NCBI GenBank assembly: GCA_018857735.1
Contig: JABMCL010002087.1
Coordinates: forward strand, 123,501 to 187,500
Reading direction: 5' to 3'
DNA: 64,000 nt
From: Alviniconcha marisindica
Taxonomy: Eukaryota > Mollusca > Gastropoda > Provannidae
Shown: one piece after another, positions 59,100 through 64,000 of the stretch
Layout of the letters: each line of letters starts with the position of its first letter
Position numbering within the stretch: the stretch's first letter is position 1
Program-made: the position numbers and the translations under genes
The notes under the pieces: generated by a model
What the model saw: the letters and a program-made list of their open reading frames with translations, nothing else
Told to the model about the DNA's origin: nothing
Database searches by the model: none

Positions 59100-60235
59100 A
59101 GGGAAAACAAATTAAAATAATAATAACAACAACGGCCAGCCAGGTGCCGGAGCTTCTTTGTCAGTCAACGGATTGAATTATTGGAAATTTTACGAAGTCT
59201 GTGGGCATCTAAGATGATTCAGCCTGGTCAAATCTCAGTACGCTCTAAGTCAGTGTCAGCACGTTCCCCCCTACATCCGCTTTTAGGAGTTGTAGAACTT
59301 TGTAGCCGACTGATTGGTTGTCGCTGTGCGACAGCGAGATAAACGAAAGGGGTCTATTCAGTATCAAATATTTTTTATCAAGTTGTTCCAGCCAAATATA
59401 AACACACACAAGCAGTCAGAAAGTCAGAAGGACTGGGCAGAACTAACTGAGTATAGCAACTAGATCTCAAGTGACCAGTCACTGCTGAAAGTGAGTGTTA
59501 TGTTCTTTCTATTGTTAGTTAGACGCACAACATAATCAATAAAAGAACTGCGGACATCATGTTTTTACTACTGTATTCTACTAAATAATGCTATGGTAAA
59601 AAGTACAGAGAAGGAAGGAAGCGGTCTGCTTGGGGTTGGAATGCCAAGTGCCCTCCCGGCGGGGAAACGCGTACCTTTGTCTTGAAGCCTTTACCAAATA
59701 AGGACATTACGGTCTAAACACTAAAGGAACCACTAAGCATAGCCGCTTTACATAGTTACTTTTACTAGCTCTAAGTACATTACAGTGAGAGAGTTTTTTG
59801 AGAGAATATTGGTAATTTACTAACCGTAATGCGTATTTGAGTGGGCGATGCGGAAGACTGATTCGTGCGCACGTGTGTTTTCTTGTGTAGGTGCGGGTAT
59901 GTATGTATGAATAGTTATTGTTTGCTAGGTGATTATGTTTACGGTAAATACTTTACTTATGGTTCTGTTCTTTGTTGAAATGTAGGCCCTATGTAAATGT
60001 GGTCGCAGCGGCAACCCGGGAGGCAGCACGTGTCAGCTCGCCGTCATTATTCCTGACAATCATTTTGTGCAAGTTGAAGCACTCGAACTGTTTTTAATTA
60101 CAGTTGCAAGTGAGCATGTTTGAGAGCAGTGTTATAGTTTTATTATTAAAAAGATGGACTTTTACCTCCAAAATACATATCCCATATTGGATTGATTGTC
60201 GGTCAGTCTGGCGAGACTGGTATGTGAGTTTATGT
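59100..60235. other. Non-coding stretch
   Basis: No supportable exon. At 59311-59330 an inverted CCAAT (GATTGG) precedes a small palindrome TGTCGC-TGT-GCGACA. CpGs are moderately retained. Confidence 0.5.
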
Positions 60236-60357
<122 letters not shown>

Positions 60358-60734
60358 CTAAATGTTTTTTGTATTGTTTTTCATTTTAAGCACAACTACA
60401 TTGAAGGCAAAGAATTCCTTTGGCAATAATTTAATCAAAAGAAGTGGCATGGCATACACTTTTGCTGCGCAGCAAGCATACCGCCGCCGCGGCTTTGTAC
60501 AGTGACAATGAACAAAAAATCAGACTGTTCAGTCGACTCACATTCAGAGGCTGGAAAATACAGTAATTTATTATACCCGTCACCGGTGACCTTGAAATTG
60601 GTCAAAATCCAGAAACTTATGAATAAGGCCCAAACCGAGGATTTCATCATCAAGCAGACTTCAAAGATCTCACTTCCAGAAAAAAGCTTTTGGCATGTCC
60701 ACATTCACGTCAGCTGTCTCCCTGTCTCCCGCGG

Positions 60735-61255
60735 GTAGCGAGAATAGCTCTGTGGTAGAGCGACAGACTCGGGATCGAAAGGTCTCGGGATCGAGTCCCG
60801 GCAGCAGCGGCAAAAGAATTGTCTTCTCCAGGGTCAACTTTTTGTGCTGACTCCGTCTTATTTCGGTATCCGTTCCATCCACGCGTTATCGCAATAGCAC
60901 ATAAAAGATCCCGGTCATTCTGCCAAAAATGCAGGTGGCAAATGCAGGTTACAGCGGCTAAACACACACGCACCCTACGTGTGTGGCTTCGAATAAAGTG
61001 ACACTGAACTGATGCATGGTTGTACCGTGCACAGAACTTGCACCGAGACGGCAGCAGTTTCACGTGGCACAGCCATGTAACAACCAGAGAGCGCTGTAAC
61101 AACTTCGGTGAATATTCAAAACGCGCTGTGTAAAGTTACAGCGGTCAATCATTCAGAGTCGCGGCATACGACTAGAACGCTCATAAGCAGAGAATAGCAC
61201 TATAGTTGCCATTGTGAAGCGCTAAGGGCTCATGAGATGAGGCGCTCGACAGTGT
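60735..61255 (+). mobile_element. tRNA-derived SINE, family B, young copy
   Basis: The head carries an A box TAGCTCTGTGGTAGAGCG (60745-60762) and a B box GGGATCGAGTCCC (60787-60799). The roughly 450-bp body runs through CCAGGGTCAACTTTTTGTGC, CGGTGAATATTCAAAACGC and AGCAGAGAATAGCACTATAG to AGCGCTAAGGGC. CpGs are abundant, in contrast with the decayed copy at 26456-26850, so this one is recent. It is not a functional tRNA gene: the head does not close into an acceptor stem. Confidence 0.82.
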
Positions 61256-62640
61256 TCATATAAATTTATAAAACTACAAGCCAAATGCATTTTGTGCATG
61301 ATTTTGTCATGTCGGTAACAATTATACAAAGTCTGAACATAATTAGATCGAGTTAGAACTTACCGGCGGAAATAATGCACCTTTCATTTTGACCGCTTCG
61401 ACGTCCGTTGTGATCATAAAAATATGTCAAGATCATCAAAGCTGACATAAAATAAATAATCAATGTGAAGTTCAACGCAAGTCACCAAGCAGCGGTACAT
61501 CTCCAAGTCTTTACTTGTCAATAGGGAGGAGAAAAGCAGACAAACCGATTAAGATTTTCGACAGTAAGACTGGCTGGAAGCTGGAAATGTCCCTTAAATG
61601 AACTAACCATCCAAAAGCTTCTTCTTTTTTCTTTTTTCTTTTTTGTCCAACAGAGATTAAATCAAAACAAAACTAAACTAAAATTAATCAGCGGGGCTTT
61701 GTTTGAAATGCGCCGTGTTGTTTTCATATCGCCTGATTGTATGAAAAAATGAAAAAAAGATTATTATTTTTTTTATTTTTTTTCTTGAGTGATGATTAAC
61801 GGGGCCGCCAGACCCTGCTTTATTGGATATTTTTGTTCCGATGAAAAGTGAACCCACTGACATGACTGGTACAGAACACCAATGAGAGGCTGCTGCCTAC
61901 GACAGGTGAGTTAGCACACTTGACCTTGTTTCGCACAGAAAGTTCCGTTCATCTTCAGTCACGAAACTTCCTTTCTAAAATTACAATCAAATCAATAGGT
62001 CATTTTAAAATAAATCTTTGATTTTAAGTTTTATGTTGATGTCTTCTGGCCACCAGTTGAACAAAAGCTAAGTCAAGTTCTTTATACACGCCAGAGACAT
62101 GCCAATGCATTTTGTACACGATCTTGGCTATGCTTGCAGCAACTTCAGTTATGAGTGGTTTGATTCAATTTCATAAACACACTTTAGGGATGTGGGCTGG
62201 CAAAGAGTCAAACTTTACACTGAAGTTCGTTGAACACGACGTTCGGGTGGTGACATGACAAAAAAAAAACACTTTTATTCATTTTCATCTTTTTTGCAGT
62301 GTCTCTTTGTCTTCACAAAACAAATTCACTGTCAACGAAACGATTATAGATTAATGTGTACAGTTCAGTGAAGACTGTCAGCCTCAAAGTCTTAGAGAGA
62401 GAAAAGGTGCAAAGCAAAATATAGCAGATTTTTTTTTTAAAGAATCACAAATGGAATACAGTCGGGGGGGGGGGGGGTAATGGCCGGCTTTCTTCCTTTT
62501 CCCAAAACGTGCGTGGCCAGTTTGCAATACTGGTGACTGCGGGTAACGTTTAGGGGTGTATGCCTACTCTGTAGCTGGGGCTGTAGGCCAACTCTGCAAA
62601 AGTCCGAAAGGAGCGTTGGCCTACCAAACAAAGTTCATAT
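61256..62640. other. Non-coding stretch
   Basis: No supportable exon. It contains CTTTTTT/TTTTCTTTT pyrimidine runs at 61620-61650 and a poly-G run at 62464-62477. Confidence 0.5.
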
Positions 62641-62645
62641 ATCAG

Positions 62646-62970
62646 CCAATCGCTGCGGCAGAAGAAGAGATGACGTCACGGTGTTGTTGCTGCTGGCAGC
62701 GCTGTATGTTGCGGTAGCGACTGACGGCAGCGTGTACTGCTTCTCTGGATCCTGTTTCTTCCACCCACTGAGCTTTCTAGTTCAGTGGTTCCACCAGACG
62801 TCTGCTGCCCCGGCCTCTCTCCTGCCAGCAGGGTACCATGAAACAATGCAAACATCACACAAACCTCACCACCAGACTCCTCAGCGTCCAGACGTCGCAA
62901 TGTGTGTAGGCCATAAGTAGTGTCTTGTCTGCTGAGCATCTACGGCGTTCCAGGGATTCCGCTTTGGACG
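62646..62970 (+). promoter_or_regulatory. Promoter-like segment with CCAAT box, full CRE and possible non-coding first exon
   Basis: A CCAAT box (62646-62650) is followed 20 bp later by a palindromic cAMP-response element TGACGTCA (62671-62678). The next roughly 290 bp is GC-rich and ends at a strong donor CGTTTTGGACG-like/GTGAGT (donor near 62971). I infer a transcription start near 62.7 kb and a first exon that may be untranslated. Its continuation is not identifiable in the remaining 1 kb. Confidence 0.4.
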
Positions 62971-64000
62971 GTGAGTGAATCTGAGTGGTTTGATTGCCGT
63001 ACCGGCAAACTGTGTTCCTTTTGTTGTTTCAGTGCAAAATGTATTATTTTCGTTCGTCTGCAAATTTAATTTGATCAAAACATGTCAATGTCCAATGTCC
63101 GTCGGATTGAAGCTAAGCAAGAGCATGCAGTTATTGGTGGAAAGGCATGACTGACCGAGAAGAAAAGGCAACGACGAATCAATACACTCCGTAACAGTAT
63201 TGAGTATGAGCCGACTGGTCTTGTTGTAGCCAACTCAGGCGATGAATGTAACGAAGATAACATCAAACCAAATTTGAAACGAATCATGACAGTTTCATTT
63301 TATTTATTTTTAATCCCCTGACTGGGCGTGTCTGCCTAGTAAAAATTGTACAGATGCACAGGTAGTGTTCGGCAGTTTACAGAACCATTGCCAACAGAAT
63401 GTGAGTCAGAGTTTAACCGGTTTTCTGCTGAATATTAACGACAACTTGCATTCTGCTGCTCACACAAAGGATAATGGAAAATGGGACAGAAAGGAAGTCT
63501 CAGTTCAGTTGATGGCGTTGTTGGCGCAACACTGGAAGACGATGACAGCAGTCCACAGTACCTGTTTATATATTTGACAGTATTACGGTATGGCAAGATC
63601 GTGCTCTTCTTGTTTGGTATGGCTCATTATAAAATAGGTTAATCATATGATCATCTGATTACCATGCTGCTGAGAGTAAACTGTATCGCACGCGCCGCGG
63701 AGACAGCAGTCGCGCACCAACAGCGGAGAAAACCCGTCAGTGTTGGCGCCGATTGTTTGTTCTCACTCATTTTAATATATTGTTATCAGCATACGATTAT
63801 TCCACTTTAATTAATCGAAAAGCTAAGTAAGTTGTCCAAGTGCTTAGAGAACTGTGTGTGGCCACGGTTTTTTCCCCCGAACTGGTTGGTCTTCGCCATG
63901 GAACCGGCGCTCTGTTCGGTGTAGCGGTCGGTAGTCTCAGTGGCTGTAGGCTTTACCTGTAGAGCTGAAACATCGTCTATCCAGTTCAAATGATCCAAAT
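62971..64000. other. Window end, no gene recognised
   Basis: No supportable coding exon. The segment could be intron of a gene starting near 62.7 kb. GCACGCGCCGCGGAG near 63687 is CpG-rich. Confidence 0.4.

Noticed and set aside
60735..60810. tRNA gene
   Set aside because: A and B boxes are present, but no acceptor-stem pairing or full cloverleaf is seen, and the same sequence continues into a SINE body with another copy in the window.

Overview
This is a eukaryotic, animal nuclear window. It has spliced genes with GT-AG introns, a metazoan-type RNA polymerase II CTD, abundant dinucleotide microsatellites, tRNA-headed SINEs and fragments of non-LTR retrotransposons. The mix of long TG/CA, AT and CT arrays with these SINEs suggests a lophotrochozoan, most likely a marine mollusc such as a gastropod. 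That placement is inference, because no species-diagnostic gene is present.

Two complete protein-coding genes can be reconstructed. On the plus strand, 13 exons between 20277 and 33230 splice in consistent phase into a 404-residue protein. It has vault-like N-terminal repeats, an SPFH (band-7/vault shoulder-like) domain and an E/Q/K-rich helical tail. I do not recognise a named orthologue, and this is the most interesting gene here. On the minus strand, three coding exons (53322-53242, 45855-44281, 43729-39491) encode the complete largest subunit of RNA polymerase II (RPB1, 1964 residues, about 52 CTD heptads, unusual lysine/arginine-rich C-terminus). The two genes converge tail to tail across about 6.3 kb.

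Layout: 1-17.7 kb is gene-poor and microsatellite-rich, with a 98-99% identical 340-bp duplication, a perfect 44-bp-arm hairpin and LINE debris. 17.7-20.2 kb holds unresolved exon candidates on both strands next to the SPFH gene start. 20.3-33.2 kb is the SPFH gene; its introns contain minisatellites, a SINE, degenerate copies of exon 6 and a duplicated splice-acceptor region. 33.2-39.5 kb is intergenic and carries a 1.02-kb PIF/Harbinger-like non-autonomous transposon. 39.5-53.3 kb is RPB1, whose 7.4-kb first intron contains a 2.17-kb element with 20-bp inverted ends and a second pair of inverted termini. Upstream of RPB1 lie ZNF143-like and YY1-like promoter motifs. 53.8-64 kb is rich in CT/CA arrays and holds a LINE fragment, three copies of one SINE, one copy of another, and two CpG-rich promoter-like segments (about 57.3 and 62.7 kb) whose genes are not resolved within the window.
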